33,090 nucleotides of DNA from Terriglobia bacterium (GCA_030040995.1 JASHOS010000195.1:1-33090), one strand, 5' to 3'. Numbered from the stretch's first letter, positions 1-8,191 are shown. Translations and numbers: made by a program. Notes: generated from the sequence alone by a model not told the origin.

Positions 1-1
1 C

Positions 2-172
2 TTTGTGGGCTCGGGCGTCATTGAGGCGGGCTGCAAGACGGTGATCGCCTCCCGCCTCAAAAGGTCTGGAATGTTTTGGACCGTTCGCGGAGCCAACGCG
101 ATCCTGGCGCTGCGATGCTGTCATCTCAACGGTCACTTCGAGGATTACTGGGAGGGCCGCCGGATAGCCTGA
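2..172 (+). mobile_element. C-terminal end of an ISKra4-like transposase (partial)
   Basis: The frame starting at base 2 is open from the window edge to a TGA at 170-172 and encodes 56 residues. It reads like the C-terminus of ISKra4-family DDE transposases: a GSGVIEAGCK block, then SRLKRSGMFW and a short run containing ANAILALRC. The glutamate in the GSGxxEAxCK block is in the expected place for the last acidic residue of the DDE triad. The N-terminal and central parts would lie left of the window, so intactness cannot be judged. It converges on the minus-strand rplQ and marks the left boundary of the ribosomal cluster. Family assignment is from remembered motifs, not a search. Confidence 0.65.
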
Positions 173-202
173 TCCTCACTTTTATGTCGCGCACCCACCG
201 AG

Positions 203-523
203 AATTACAGGGCTCCGTCAAAGTCCCGGTTCGCATGCCGTCCCGCTGCTATCTATGCGATACGCGCGGAAAACCCCCTCACCCGCCTGCGGGTAGGAGC
301 CGCTCCGTCGCTGAAGCTCTGGAGCGTAAGCGACCTTCGGTGGGCGCAGGCCCGTCCCGCGCCGGCTGGAGAAAGCGCCGGCCACGGTCCACCCTCTCCC
401 CTCGGTAGAGGGATGGAAAGCAAAACCGCAGCCCTCTCCCAGGGGAGAGGGTGCCCGACGAAGGAGTGCGGGTGAGGGGTCTTTTACCTTCCGGTCGACT
501 TTGACGTGACCCTGCCGAGAATT
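203..523. repeat. Inverted pair of IS-end-like sequences flanking a palindromic block
   Basis: Bases 203-229 and the reverse complement of 491-523 share an AATT...AGGG-C...CGTCAAAGTC..CCGG core with a few mismatches and small gaps. They lie just downstream of the transposase stop and point at each other. They may be IS termini (one from the element at the left edge, one from a relic), but that is inference; target-site duplications were not identified. Confidence 0.4.
274..479. repeat. Palindromic cassette (CCCTCACCCGC / CCCTCTCCC type)
   Basis: The block begins with a CCCCCTCACCCGC motif (274-286) and ends with its inverse GCGGGTGAGGGG (468-479). Between them are ACCCTCTCCCCT (391-402) and a near-perfect hairpin, CCCTCTCCC at 432-440 against GGGAGAGGG at 443-451. 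This nested inverted structure resembles common bacterial dispersed intergenic repeats. No coding function is supported; the plus-strand open frame across 76-408 is compositional. Confidence 0.6.
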
Positions 524-541
524 ACCGAGTTTTCGGTACTC

Positions 542-613
542 CCTCAGTTTTGGGCGCGTAGAGGCGGCTTTATGCCGCCATTCTGCGTGGCGGGGTAAAC
601 CCGCCGCTACAAT
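542..613. repeat. Dispersed palindromic repeat, family 1 (copy A)
   Basis: This is the reverse orientation of the copy at 8192-8280. It has a CCTCAGTTTTGGGCG left end, a GGCGG-CTTTAT-GCCGCC hairpin, a short spacer and a GGCGGGGTAAACCCGCC hairpin ending GCTACAAT. The right terminal inverted repeat seen in other copies is eroded. It lies downstream of rplQ. Confidence 0.75.
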
Positions 614-623
614 TGCACACTCC

Positions 624-668
624 AGCCCGGCATTTGGTCAGGTGCCGACCTGAAGGTCGGCGCTTCAA
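624..668. repeat. Dispersed palindromic repeat, family 3 (copy A, partial)
   Basis: It contains AGCCCGGCATTTGG followed by the hairpin GCCGACCTGAAGGTCGGC and CGCTTCAAAG, matching the repeat near 27237-27295. On the minus strand this hairpin follows the rplQ stop by about 60 bases but has no U-tract, so I do not call it a terminator. The rest of 173-721 holds no supportable gene. Confidence 0.6.
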
Positions 669-721
669 AGCGGACGAGAGCGGAACTGAGGCGGGGAAAA
701 CCAGGCGGAACCAATGAGCAG

Positions 722-1204
722 TTACTTCTCTTGATCTGCGTCCTCGTCAGGGGGCGGGGCGGCCCGCTCGGCCTCGCGTGCTTCTTCGGAAGCCTTGCGA
801 CGGCGCTCCATCCGTTTTTCCCGCTCCTCGGCGCGCTTGGATAATACGTCGGTACCTACGAACTCAAGGACGGCAACGCTGGCGCCATCACCCTTTCGCC
901 AACCCGCTCGAACCAGGCGGGTGTACCCACCGCTTCGCGTTGCGTACCGCGGAGCAATATCTCCGAAGAGCTTCTTCACGGCCGGCGCGCCTATACAATA
1001 GGCCGCAGCCTGCCGCCGCGAATGCAAGTCGCCACGCTTGCCGAGGGTGACCATTTCTTCCGCGATACCGCGCGCCGCCTTAGCTTTTGCCACCGTCGTC
1101 TCGATCCGCTCTTCCAGGATCAGGGAAGTTACGAGGTTGCGCAACAAGGCGCGGCGATGAGAGGTGTTCCTGCTGAGTTTTCTCCCGTAGTTTCGATGAC
1201 GCAT
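722..1204 (-). CDS. rplQ: 50S ribosomal protein L17
   Basis: L17 sits near the exit of the polypeptide tunnel of the large subunit. The N-terminus [13 protein letters not shown] and the [16 protein letters not shown] block are classic L17. The conserved domain ends near residue 120 and is followed by a roughly 40-residue charged tail rich in E, R and A that is probably helical and ends acidic. At 160 aa it is longer than the roughly 120-130 aa usual form. It is the last gene of the alpha operon, starting 14 bases after the rpoA stop. No clear U-tract terminator follows, only palindromic repeats. Confidence 0.98.
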   Translation of the reverse strand: MRHRNYGRKLSRNTSHRRALLRNLVTSLILEERIETTVAKAKAARGIAEEMVTLGKRGDLHSRRQAAAYCIGAPAVKKLFGDIAPRYATRSGGYTRLVRAGWRKGDGASVAVLEFVGTDVLSKRAEEREKRMERRRKASEEAREAERAAPPPDEDADQEK

Positions 1205-1218
1205 GTTCTTATCCCGGG

Positions 1219-2235
1219 CTAGGCTTCAGGCGACGCTGGGGGCAGCGCTTCGCCTGAAAACGGAATGGGATTTCCTTTCTCGTCAAATTTCATTCCCAAA
1301 CTCAGTCCCATCAGGCCCAGGATTTCCTTGATCTCATTCAGGGATTTCCGCCCAAAATTTTTCGTTTTCAGCATCTCCGGCTCGGTCTTCTGCACCAACT
1401 CACGGATCGTCGTGATATTGGCATTCTTCAGACAATTGTAGGAGCGCACAGAAAGCTCCAACTCTTCGATCGAGCGGTCCAGGTTCTCGTTCCGGGCGAA
1501 GGAGGCGCGCTCTGGCGTCGCGGATTCGGATTCAGCCGGCTCCTCGAAATTCATAAAAATAGTCATATGATCCTTGAGGAGCTTGGCCGCGTAGCCAACC
1601 GCGTCCTGCGGAGACACGGAACCGTTTGTCCAGACATCCAGCGTCAGCTTATCGTAGTCGGTTGTCTGTCCCAGGCGGGCAGCCTCGACGGTGTAGTTAA
1701 CCTTGCGAATGGGAGAATGAACGGAATCAACGGGAATAAATCCCACCGGGAGGTCCTCATCGAAATTCTTTTCTGCCGAGACATATCCGCGTCCAAGCTG
1801 CACGCGCATTTCAATGCGGAGGCTCCCGCCTTCGCCCACCGTCGCCAGGTACACATCCTTATCCAGAATCTCAATGTCAGGATCTTCCTGAATGGCGCGC
1901 GAAGTAACCTCGCCGGGCTGCTCCACCTGAAGGTAGAGAGTTTTGGGGTCTTCCACATTCATCTTGAGAGGAATCTGCTTGAGGTTGAGAATAATGTCCG
2001 TTGCATCTTCAACCACCCCGGGAATCGACGAGAACTCGTGCATGACTCCTTCAATTTTCACCGCCGTAATGGCGGCGCCTTCGATCGACGAAAGCAGCAC
2101 CCGCCGCAGCGCATTGCCAACCGTGGTGCCGAAGCCGCGCTCAAACGGCTGCGCCTGGAAGCGCCCATACTTGTCGGTAAGCGTCTCACTGTCGCAGACT
2201 AACCGCTTAGGTCTTTGAAATCCGTTCCACTGCAT
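1219..2235 (-). CDS. rpoA: DNA-directed RNA polymerase subunit alpha
   Basis: Alpha dimerises to nucleate RNA polymerase assembly and its C-terminal domain contacts UP elements and activators. The 338 residues match the usual length. The N-terminal domain shows the [21 protein letters not shown] dimerisation segment (residues 30-50). A linker around 231-250 leads to the CTD with the DNA-contact block [10 protein letters not shown] (264-273) and [12 protein letters not shown] (293-304), aligned with the R265 region of E. coli. It lies between rpsD and rplQ, the standard alpha-operon order. Confidence 0.99.
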   Translation of the reverse strand: MQWNGFQRPKRLVCDSETLTDKYGRFQAQPFERGFGTTVGNALRRVLLSSIEGAAITAVKIEGVMHEFSSIPGVVEDATDIILNLKQIPLKMNVEDPKTLYLQVEQPGEVTSRAIQEDPDIEILDKDVYLATVGEGGSLRIEMRVQLGRGYVSAEKNFDEDLPVGFIPVDSVHSPIRKVNYTVEAARLGQTTDYDKLTLDVWTNGSVSPQDAVGYAAKLLKDHMTIFMNFEEPAESESATPERASFARNENLDRSIEELELSVRSYNCLKNANITTIRELVQKTEPEMLKTKNFGRKSLNEIKEILGLMGLSLGMKFDEKGNPIPFSGEALPPASPEA

Positions 2236-2286
2236 ATCTGATGCACCTCCTGTAGCCGCCCAGCTCCTGGCGGAGTTTAGCTACCT

Positions 2287-2916
2287 CTATTTCGAATAAA
2301 GCTCCACAATCATCTGTTCCTGAATCGGGAAGTTCACGTCCTCCCGTTTAGGAAGTGAAACCACCCGCCCCTTGAGGGTCTCACGCTCCAACTCAAGCCA
2401 GGACGGAAGACCACGGCCACCCGCAACGTCCAAGGCCCGCTGAACCGATGGCAACTGGCGGCTGCTCTCCCGAAGCGTGATTTCCTGGCCAGGGGCCACT
2501 TGAAACGAGGGAATATTGACCTTACGCCCCGAGACCTGAATATGAGAATGACGGACCAACTGGCGCGCCTCGGCCCGCGACGTCGCGAAGCCGAGACGGT
2601 ACACCGCATTGTCGAGGCGGCGCTCGAGTGCAAACAGGAGGTTCTCTCCGGTGATTCCCTTGCCGGCCGCCGCCTTCTCGAAATAACTACGGAACTGGCT
2701 TTCCAAAATGCCATAGAGCCGCCGCACCTTTTGCTTTTCGCGGAGCTGAAGGCCATAACCTAACACCTTCGGGCGGCGTGATTTCCCGTGCTGGCCGGGC
2801 GCGAAGTTGCGGCGCTCGATCGCGCACTTATCCGTCAGGCAGCGCTGCCCCTTGAGGAAGAGCTTCATTCCTTCCCGGCGACAGAGCCGGCAAACTGCAT
2901 CGCGATATCTTGCCAA
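2287..2916 (-). CDS. rpsD: 30S ribosomal protein S4 (zinc-binding form)
   Basis: S4 is a primary 16S rRNA binder that nucleates 30S assembly. The 209-residue protein starts MARYRDAVC and carries the four-cysteine zinc site near residues 9-31 (CRLC, then C-x4-C), so it is the C+ form. The S4 RNA-binding domain follows ([28 protein letters not shown]). The start is TTG at 2914-2916, chosen because the canonical S4 N-terminus begins there and a full GGAGG lies five bases upstream. A 184-base gap with a long hairpin separates it from rpsK. S4 is the usual autogenous repressor of alpha operons; I did not identify its mRNA target here. Confidence 0.98.
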   Translation of the reverse strand: MARYRDAVCRLCRREGMKLFLKGQRCLTDKCAIERRNFAPGQHGKSRRPKVLGYGLQLREKQKVRRLYGILESQFRSYFEKAAAGKGITGENLLFALERRLDNAVYRLGFATSRAEARQLVRHSHIQVSGRKVNIPSFQVAPGQEITLRESSRQLPSVQRALDVAGGRGLPSWLELERETLKGRVVSLPKREDVNFPIQEQMIVELYSK

Positions 2917-2921
2917 AACAT

Positions 2922-2926
2922 CCTCC
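2922..2926 (-). promoter_or_regulatory. Shine-Dalgarno GGAGG for the TTG start of rpsD
   Basis: A full GGAGG on the minus strand, five bases before the TTG start at 2916, decides the start of rpsD. Confidence 0.85.
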
Positions 2927-2991
2927 GTTTAAAAACTTTCAGCTATCAGCCTTCAGCGGGACACGCGCACGGCAGCGCGTGTAAGTGGTAG

Positions 2992-3019
2992 CCACGGCGA
3001 GCGTCTTCGCTCGCCGTGG
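2992..3019. repeat. Perfect 12-bp hairpin in the rpsK-rpsD gap
   Basis: CCACGGCGAGCG (2992-3003) pairs perfectly with 3008-3019 around a TCTT loop. The T-run (GCTTTTT) lies on the plus-strand side, so for the minus-strand operon it is a stable mRNA hairpin rather than an intrinsic terminator. It looks like another dispersed intergenic palindrome. Confidence 0.8.
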
Positions 3020-3100
3020 GCTTTTTGGCCGCGCAAGCCTACGACGAATTCAAAAAACTTGATGGGTCGTGGCTATCCCCCGGTCGCTGATCGCCTCTCT

Positions 3101-3511
3101 TCACACCCGCCGCCGCTTGGGGGGCTTGCACCCGTTGTGGGGGATGGGTGTTACGTCCTTGATATGACGCACCTCAAGTCCGACTGAAGCCAGCGCCCGG
3201 ACGGCCGATTCTCGTCCGGCGCCAGGCCCTTTCACGCGAACCTCGACGGAACGCATGCCGTGATCGCGCGCGGCGCTGCCCGCCCGCAAGGCGGCTTGTT
3301 GGGCTGCAAAAGGCGTACCCTTGCGCGACCCCCGGAACCCTAACGAGCCGGAGCTCGACCAGCACACCAACTTGCCATCCGGATCCGTTATGCTCACTAA
3401 TGTATTATTGAAGGTCGCCTGAATGTGCACAACTCCCGAAGGGACCGTCCGCCTCTCTTTTTTCTTGAAGACCTTCTTTTTTCCCGCTTTTGCCGGTGCT
3501 GGTTTGGCCAT
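3101..3511 (-). CDS. rpsK: 30S ribosomal protein S11
   Basis: S11 forms part of the 30S platform near the mRNA exit and pairs with S7 and S18. The 136 residues begin with a Lys/Ala-rich extension, then [21 protein letters not shown], a [10 protein letters not shown] helix, and end with the [18 protein letters not shown] signature. The NG pair in PHNG is the site of isoaspartate formation in E. coli S11. It starts 14 bases after the rpsM stop and is followed by the gap before rpsD. Confidence 0.99.
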   Translation of the reverse strand: MAKPAPAKAGKKKVFKKKERRTVPSGVVHIQATFNNTLVSITDPDGKLVCWSSSGSLGFRGSRKGTPFAAQQAALRAGSAARDHGMRSVEVRVKGPGAGRESAVRALASVGLEVRHIKDVTPIPHNGCKPPKRRRV

Positions 3512-3525
3512 GATTCTCGTTTTCC

Positions 3526-3912
3526 TTATGTTTTTGCAGTCGCCCGTTTCTTGTTGGCAATCGTCCCCTTGCGGGGTCCCTTCCGTGTTCGCGCGTTCGT
3601 ATGGGTGCGTTGCCCGCGAACCGGGAGGTTCCGGCGGTGCCGGAGGCCGCGATAGGAGCCAATTTCGATAAGGCGCCGAACGCTGAGGGCGATTTCCTTG
3701 CGCAGGTCGCCTTCGATGGTCCCTTCCTCTTCAATGATTTGCCGGATCCGCGTGACCTCTTCTTCGGTCAAATCCTTGACTTTCTTATCTGGAGAGACTC
3801 CGGCCCGCATGAGGATGGCGAGAGACCGGGCGCGGCCAATCCCGTAGATGTAAGTCAAGCCAATCTCTGCCCGCTTCGACGGCGGCAAATCGATGCCTGC
3901 GATACGCGCCAT
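3526..3912 (-). CDS. rpsM: 30S ribosomal protein S13
   Basis: S13 lies in the 30S head and touches the P-site tRNA and the large subunit through bridges B1a and B1b. The 128-residue protein starts [21 protein letters not shown], has the GIGRARS helix-hairpin-helix, and ends in the basic [19 protein letters not shown] tail typical of the family. The ATG at 3912 is preceded by a 51-base gap carrying a small palindrome that separates it from rpmJ. Confidence 0.99.
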   Translation of the reverse strand: MARIAGIDLPPSKRAEIGLTYIYGIGRARSLAILMRAGVSPDKKVKDLTEEEVTRIRQIIEEEGTIEGDLRKEIALSVRRLIEIGSYRGLRHRRNLPVRGQRTHTNARTRKGPRKGTIANKKRATAKT

Positions 3913-3923
3913 AATACCTCCAA

Positions 3924-3956
3924 GTATCAGGTGTCAGGTACCAGGTCGCCTGATAC
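3924..3956. repeat. Small palindrome with CAGGT repeats in the rpmJ-rpsM gap
   Basis: GTATCAGG (3924-3931) pairs with CCTGATAC (3949-3956). Between them are further CAGGT/CCAGGT units. It fills most of the gap between rpmJ and rpsM, and on the minus strand ends about 12 bases before the rpsM start. Confidence 0.65.
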
Positions 3957-3963
3957 CTGCAGT

Positions 3964-4077
3964 TCATCCTTGCCGCTGTTTATGCTTCGGGTTTTCGCAA
4001 ATCACCCGGACAACACCAGCTCGCCTGATGATCTTGCACTTACTGCAGATTTTACGAACAGATGATCGCACTTTCAT
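3964..4077 (-). CDS. rpmJ: 50S ribosomal protein L36 (zinc-binding form)
   Basis: L36 is the smallest 50S protein and binds 23S rRNA near the peptidyl-transferase region. Translating the minus strand from the ATG at 4077 to the TGA at 3964 gives 37 residues starting [19 protein letters not shown] and ending NPKHKQRQG. The C-x2-C, C and H ligands make it the zinc-containing C+ form. It starts five bases after the infA stop, the standard infA-rpmJ-rpsM arrangement. It is easily missed by length cut-offs. Confidence 0.97.
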   Translation of the reverse strand: MKVRSSVRKICSKCKIIRRAGVVRVICENPKHKQRQG

Positions 4078-4082
4078 AAATT

Positions 4083-4301
4083 TCAGCGGTACCGGTAAAC
4101 AATGCGGCCGCGCGTCAAATCGTAGGGTGAAAGCTCCACGGCCACTTTGTCGCCGGGCAGGATACGGATGAAATTCTTGCGCATCTTGCCCGAAATGTGC
4201 GCCAGAACACGGTGCTTGTTATCGAGCTCAACCCGGAACATAGCGTTGGGGAGCGGCTCGATGACCGTGGCCATCACTTCAATCGCTTCTTCCTTTGCCA
4301 T
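4083..4301 (-). CDS. infA: Translation initiation factor IF-1
   Basis: IF-1 binds the 30S A site during initiation together with IF-2 and IF-3. The 72-residue OB-fold protein is exactly family length: [19 protein letters not shown], then a [24 protein letters not shown] core and a C-terminal [13 protein letters not shown] longer open frame extends upstream to 4469 through repeat sequence, but the ATG at 4301 gives the canonical N-terminus and is chosen. The 201-base gap between map and infA holds palindromic sequence. Confidence 0.98.
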   Translation of the reverse strand: MAKEEAIEVMATVIEPLPNAMFRVELDNKHRVLAHISGKMRKNFIRILPGDKVAVELSPYDLTRGRIVYRYR

Positions 4302-4341
4302 AACCCATCTAAAACCAGTGGTTCGTGGTTCGTGATTCGTG

Positions 4342-4373
4342 AAAAGCCGCAGACCGCAAACACGGCGGTCTGC
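4342..4373 (-). terminator. Possible terminator/attenuator hairpin between map and infA
   Basis: On the minus strand a 9-bp GC-rich stem (4365-4373 with 4349-4357, 7-base loop) is followed by GGCTTTTC. The stem is good but the U-run is only four, so strong termination is doubtful. Since infA and rpmJ lie downstream, partial read-through control is possible. The surrounding gap also contains GGTTCGTGGTTCGTG-type direct repeats (4320-4341). Confidence 0.35.
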
Positions 4374-4502
4374 ATTGCAAGGTCGTGATTTCTTGTTTTT
4401 TTGGCAACGTTTTTGATTACCCCTCACCCGGCCCGCAGCGGCTGCGCGCAGGTTTGGTTGCGGCCGCAAGGCCGCGCTGCGCTACATCAGTCGTCAGCGT
4501 AT

Positions 4503-5252
4503 CTACAGTTTGGTTAGAATATCCGGCCCGTTTCGCGTGACGGCTACCATATGCTCGAAGTGGGCCGAACAAGTTCCATCCGCCGTCACTGCTGTCCACT
4601 GGTCTTCGAGAACACGCACGGCTCCGGCGCCTTCATTAAGCATGGGCTCAATCGCGAGCACCATGCCCTCTTTGAGAACCGGCCCATGGCCAGGCTCTCC
4701 GTAATTGGGAACCTGGGGTTCTTCGTGAAGCGCGCGGCCAATGCCGTGCCCCACAAACTCCCGTACGACCGAGTAGCCCTCCTGTTCGGCGTGCTGCTGG
4801 ACGGCGGCACAAACATCTCCCAAACGATTGCCAAGCCGCACTCGCTCGATTGCTAACTGCAAGGACTCTTCCGTCACTCGCAGCAACCGCTTCAAAGAAT
4901 CCGAAATCTCGCCGACCGGCGCTGTCAAAGCGGAATCGCCGTAATACCCGTCCACAATAACACCCAGATCCAGGCTGACGATATCGCCGTCCTTCAAGAT
5001 TCGTCTCCGGGAAGGTATGCCGTGCACGATCTCATTGTTAATCGATGCGCACAAGCAGCAGGGATAGCCTCGATAGCCTCTAAACGCCGGTTTCACGCTG
5101 AGTTGTTTGACCCGCTTTTCGACATACGATTCCAGGTCCATGGTCGTCGCACCGGGCTGAGCCTTCAGGCGAACTTCTTCAAGAATTTCCCTCACGATGC
5201 GTCCGCTCACTCGCAGCTTTTCAATCTCCCGTGAAGACTTGCAGACAATCAT
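4503..5252 (-). CDS. map: Methionine aminopeptidase, type I
   Basis: It removes the initiator Met from nascent proteins emerging from the ribosome. The 249 residues have the pita-bread fold signatures: H77 in INNEIVHGIP, metal ligands D95 (LDLG) and D106 (YYGDSA), H169 (GHGIGRALHEEP), E202 (AIEPML) and E233 (HFEHMV). All five metal ligands are present, so it should be active. There is no N-terminal zinc-finger extension. The ATG at 5252 overlaps the adk stop by four bases (ATGA), indicating translational coupling. Confidence 0.98.
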   Translation of the reverse strand: MIVCKSSREIEKLRVSGRIVREILEEVRLKAQPGATTMDLESYVEKRVKQLSVKPAFRGYRGYPCCLCASINNEIVHGIPSRRRILKDGDIVSLDLGVIVDGYYGDSALTAPVGEISDSLKRLLRVTEESLQLAIERVRLGNRLGDVCAAVQQHAEQEGYSVVREFVGHGIGRALHEEPQVPNYGEPGHGPVLKEGMVLAIEPMLNEGAGAVRVLEDQWTAVTADGTCSAHFEHMVAVTRNGPDILTKL

Positions 5253-5947
5253 GACTGCCTTAAAATGCGGAATATTTCACGGGTGACTTCGGCCGCTTCC
5301 GCACTGCCGTCGACCTCCCGCAGAACGCCCACGCCGCGATAGTAATCGATCAGCGGCTGAGTCTGCGCTTCGAACTCCTTCAGACGCTTGCAAACCGCTT
5401 CCTCGCTGTCATCTGGTCTTTGAGTCAAGGCCGACCCGTCCCGGTCACAAAACCCCGCCCGGAGAGGCGGATTCAGATAGACGTTGTAAATCGATCCGCA
5501 CAACGGACAGACCTGGCGTCCCGCCAGCCTTTTTAACAGGAGGCCCGGATCGACACGAATCAACAGCGCGAGCGCCATTCCACAGCCCTTGGCTCGGAGC
5601 AGCCGCCTCAAAAAAGCCGCCTGCTCCAAGTTGCGAGGAAAGCCATCGAGAATGAATCCACGGTCGCAGTCAGTACGACCGATGCGTTCTTCCACCAGGC
5701 CACAGACGAGACTGTCCGGAACCAACCGGCCCGATTCCATAATGGGCTGAGCCGCCACTCCGAGGGCGGTCTGCCATTTCACCGCGTCGCGCAGCATGCT
5801 GCCCGTTGAAATCTCGGGGATGTCGAATTCCTCGGAGACCGCACGGGCTTGCGTGCCTTTGCCTGCTCCCGGCAACCCGAGCATGAGCAAGGCGTGCACC
5901 CTCGAAAATGCGCCTTTTCGACGGCTATGATGCAGCGCGGCGCCCAC
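5249..5947 (-). CDS. adk: Adenylate kinase with zinc-type LID
   Basis: It catalyses ATP + AMP to 2 ADP. From the GTG at 5947 the 232 residues show the P-loop GLPGAGKGT (24-32), the AMP-site STGSMLRD and DGFPR (101-105). The LID carries C147, C150, C167 and D170, a Cys3-Asp zinc site as in Gram-positive and thermophilic enzymes. The N-terminus before the P-loop is longer than usual and the GTG overlaps the end of secY by 23 bases; an in-frame GTG at 5899 is an alternative start. The standard secY-adk-map order holds. Confidence 0.95.
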   Translation of the reverse strand: MGAALHHSRRKGAFSRVHALLMLGLPGAGKGTQARAVSEEFDIPEISTGSMLRDAVKWQTALGVAAQPIMESGRLVPDSLVCGLVEERIGRTDCDRGFILDGFPRNLEQAAFLRRLLRAKGCGMALALLIRVDPGLLLKRLAGRQVCPLCGSIYNVYLNPPLRAGFCDRDGSALTQRPDDSEEAVCKRLKEFEAQTQPLIDYYRGVGVLREVDGSAEAAEVTREIFRILRQS

Positions 5948-7331
5948 GGACCCGGCCTTTTTTCAGGAATCCTTCGTAGTGCCTCATGATCAACTGCGCT
6001 TCGATTTGCTGCACGGTATCCATCGCTACTCCCACCACGATCAACAGCGACGCGCCGCCAAAGTAGAAGTGGATATCCATGCCCGTAAGCAGCCAACTGG
6101 GCAAATGGGCGTCAAACCACGCGCCGCCCAGCACCCTCGGCAGGTGGTTCAACTTTACCCCGGCGAGCATAATCTCGGGAATCAAGGCGACGACGGCCAG
6201 GTAAAGACCCGCGACCCATGTGATCTTCGTTAGCACGTCGTCCATATAATCCGCCGTCCGCCTTCCCGGACGGATACCGGGAATAAACCCCCCCTGCTTT
6301 CGCACATTGTCCGCTACCTCATCGGGGTTATAGATGATCGAGAGGTAGAAATGGGAAAAGAAGATGATCAAAGCCACGTAGGTAACCGTATACAGCGGCT
6401 CACCCCATGCAAAAAGCGCCAGAAAATCTTTGATAAGCTTGCCGAACACGCCGCCCTTATAGAACAGCCCGATCGTCTGCGGAAAAGTGAGCAAGGAAAC
6501 GGCGAAGATGATTGGCATTACGCCGCCACTGTTCACCTTGAGGGGGAGGTGGGTCGAAACTCCGCCCATCATCCGGCGGCCCACGATGCGTTTCGCGTAC
6601 TGGATCGGGATGCGGCGCTCGCCACGCTCGAAAAAAACAATGAATGCGACAATCAGGAGCATGAAAACGAGCAAAACCACCAGCTTCATGGGGCTCCAGA
6701 TGCGCGTGACAAAAACATTCTCATAAATGTTTCCGATGCCTCCCGGCAGGCCCACCACAATGCCTGCAAAGATCAGCAGGGACATTCCATTTCCCACGCC
6801 GCGAGCCGTGATCTGTTCGCCCAGCCACATGATGAACACCGCGCCGGCAGTCAACGCCAGAACCGTCGTCAGGATGAACCCCATCCCCGGATTCCGAACC
6901 ATCGGCACGCCGGCGGCAGTCTCCCGCTGAAGGGCCACTGCAATGCCAAGCGACTGGAAGGCACTCAGTCCCACCGTCAGCCAGCGCGTATAATCCGTAA
7001 TTTTGCGCCGGCCGAGCTCTCCCTCTTTTTGCAACTTCTCAAGAGTCGGGGATACGACAGTGAGCAGTTGAAGAATAATCTGGGCGGTGATGTACGGCAT
7101 GATGCCCAGAGCAAAAACCGTCAGCCGGCTTAAGCTCCCGCCCGAGAACATCGACATCAAGCCGAATAAAGTTCCGCCTAACTGGTTGAAATACTGCTGG
7201 AAGACAGTAGCATTGATTCCCGGCGTTGGGACAAACGATCCCAGCCGGTAAACCGCCATCAGGATAAGGGTAAAAAGAATCCGCTTCCGGAGATCGGTAA
7301 TCTCCCAGATGCTCTTGATCGATTCCATCAT
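5925..7331 (-). CDS. secY: Protein translocase subunit SecY
   Basis: SecY is the channel of the Sec translocon in the inner membrane. The 468 residues have the expected pattern of about ten membrane segments. Recognisable blocks are RILFTLILMAVYRLGSFVPTPG at TM1, the plug region with FSGGSLSRLTVFALGIMPYI, the cytoplasmic loop GERRIPIQYAKR, NSGGVMPIIFA, and the late loop with NPDEVADNVRKQGGFIPGIRPG. The ATG at 7331 overlaps the rplO stop by four bases; a second ATG follows directly. It is the only membrane protein of the cluster and keeps its usual spc-operon position. Confidence 0.99.
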   Translation of the reverse strand: MMESIKSIWEITDLRKRILFTLILMAVYRLGSFVPTPGINATVFQQYFNQLGGTLFGLMSMFSGGSLSRLTVFALGIMPYITAQIILQLLTVVSPTLEKLQKEGELGRRKITDYTRWLTVGLSAFQSLGIAVALQRETAAGVPMVRNPGMGFILTTVLALTAGAVFIMWLGEQITARGVGNGMSLLIFAGIVVGLPGGIGNIYENVFVTRIWSPMKLVVLLVFMLLIVAFIVFFERGERRIPIQYAKRIVGRRMMGGVSTHLPLKVNSGGVMPIIFAVSLLTFPQTIGLFYKGGVFGKLIKDFLALFAWGEPLYTVTYVALIIFFSHFYLSIIYNPDEVADNVRKQGGFIPGIRPGRRTADYMDDVLTKITWVAGLYLAVVALIPEIMLAGVKLNHLPRVLGGAWFDAHLPSWLLTGMDIHFYFGGASLLIVVGVAMDTVQQIEAQLIMRHYEGFLKKGRVRGRRAAS

Positions 7332-7780
7332 TCCGGAAGAACCTCAGCCTTACCGCCGGCCTTGGCGATCTTTTCCAAAGCGGATTGCGAAAAATGGTGG
7401 GCCGAAATCTTAAGGGGAGCTTTAAGCTCGCCATCTCCTAATACTTTCAATCCGTCTCCGAGCCGCCGGATGAGACCCATGCGAGCCAGCATGCCGGGTG
7501 TAACGGCCTCTTCGGCGCTCAGGGCAGAGAGATCGCCGAGGTTGACAACAGCATAATGTTTCTTAAAGATGTTGGTGAACCCCCGCTTAGGAAGCCGGCG
7601 CTGAAAGGGCATTTGGCCGCCTTCAAATCCTGGACGAATCCTGGAGCCGCTGCGCGACTTTTGACCCTTTGATCCCCGGGTTGCCGTCTTGCCGTGGCCC
7701 GAGCCCATTCCAAAACCAATCCGCTTAGGTCGCTTGTGCGCGCCTCGCGGCGGCCGAATTGTATCAACGCGCATTACCAT
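7328..7780 (-). CDS. rplO: 50S ribosomal protein L15
   Basis: L15 is a late-assembly 50S protein with a long basic N-terminal arm. The 150 residues include IRPPRGAHKRPKRIGFGMGSGHGKTATRG, a Gly/Lys/Arg-rich arm, and GFEGGQMPFQRRLPKRGF, the family signature, then a globular C-terminal half. The reading frame opens with MVM; either Met could start it, as no strong Shine-Dalgarno decides. It ends in an ATGA overlap with secY. Confidence 0.98.
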   Translation of the reverse strand: MVMRVDTIRPPRGAHKRPKRIGFGMGSGHGKTATRGSKGQKSRSGSRIRPGFEGGQMPFQRRLPKRGFTNIFKKHYAVVNLGDLSALSAEEAVTPGMLARMGLIRRLGDGLKVLGDGELKAPLKISAHHFSQSALEKIAKAGGKAEVLPE

Positions 7781-7792
7781 GGCTAAGGAAAC

Positions 7793-8164
7793 TTACTCCT
7801 CACTAGCTTCAGGACGGGCAGCCTGCGCTGGTTCCCCTAAAGCTGCTTCTGCGGGAGCCTCGTGGTCGCGGGAGCGTTCGCGCCGCTCTTCACTGTTTTC
7901 ACCCACGGCCTGCACGGACGGTTCCGGCTTTTGAATCGAGTATTCGGGAATTGACAACCAAGCCGGGCGGGCCTTCGGAGAAATGATCTCAACCAAATGA
8001 GAGATCTTGTTGACGAGCCCCCGAATTGACGGCGTATCGGGCGCTTCAACTACTCCTTGAAGCCGCCTCAGTCCTAAGCTTCGAACCATACGCTTCTGCT
8101 TGCGCGAGAACCCAATACCACTGCGAACCCAGCGAATGTGAATGGTTTTCGGAGTTTCTTTCAC
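7793..8164 (-). CDS. rpmD: 50S ribosomal protein L30 with long acidic tail
   Basis: L30 is usually about 60 aa. Here residues 6-61 form the L30 domain (KTIHIRWVRSGIGFSRKQK, MVRSLGLRRL, then PSIRGLVNKISHLVEI). A further 60 or so residues follow, rich in Pro, Glu, Ala and Arg (residues 62-123), that I do not recognise; the tail looks disordered. The GTG start at 8164 has GGGAG seven bases upstream. Position between rpsE and rplO confirms identity. The tail could be a lineage feature of the ribosome or a 3' extension after loss of an earlier stop. Confidence 0.95.
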   Translation of the reverse strand: MKETPKTIHIRWVRSGIGFSRKQKRMVRSLGLRRLQGVVEAPDTPSIRGLVNKISHLVEIISPKARPAWLSIPEYSIQKPEPSVQAVGENSEERRERSRDHEAPAEAALGEPAQAARPEASEE

Positions 8165-8191
8165 GCTGCTACTCCCTCGTCAAGGGTATGA

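Noticed and set aside
76-408. A 110-codon plus-strand open frame near the left edge
   Set aside because: It begins inside the transposase end in another frame and runs through palindromic repeats, so it is a chance frame.
274-668. CRISPR array, considered because of repeated blocks
   Set aside because: The repeats are palindromic, of different families and irregularly spaced, with no unique spacers of even length and no cas genes.
2992-3024. Hairpin plus T-run taken as an intrinsic terminator of the operon
   Set aside because: The T-run is on the plus-strand side, while all nearby genes are on the minus strand. In the operon direction there is no U-tract after the stem.
4302-4469. N-terminal extension of infA by 56 residues
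   Set aside because: It crosses repeat sequence, and the 72-residue form from 4301 is exactly IF-1 length.
6351-7133. A 260-codon plus-strand open frame
   Set aside because: Antisense to secY; rich in His, Gln and Asp because it mirrors hydrophobic codons. No ribosome-binding site or family likeness.
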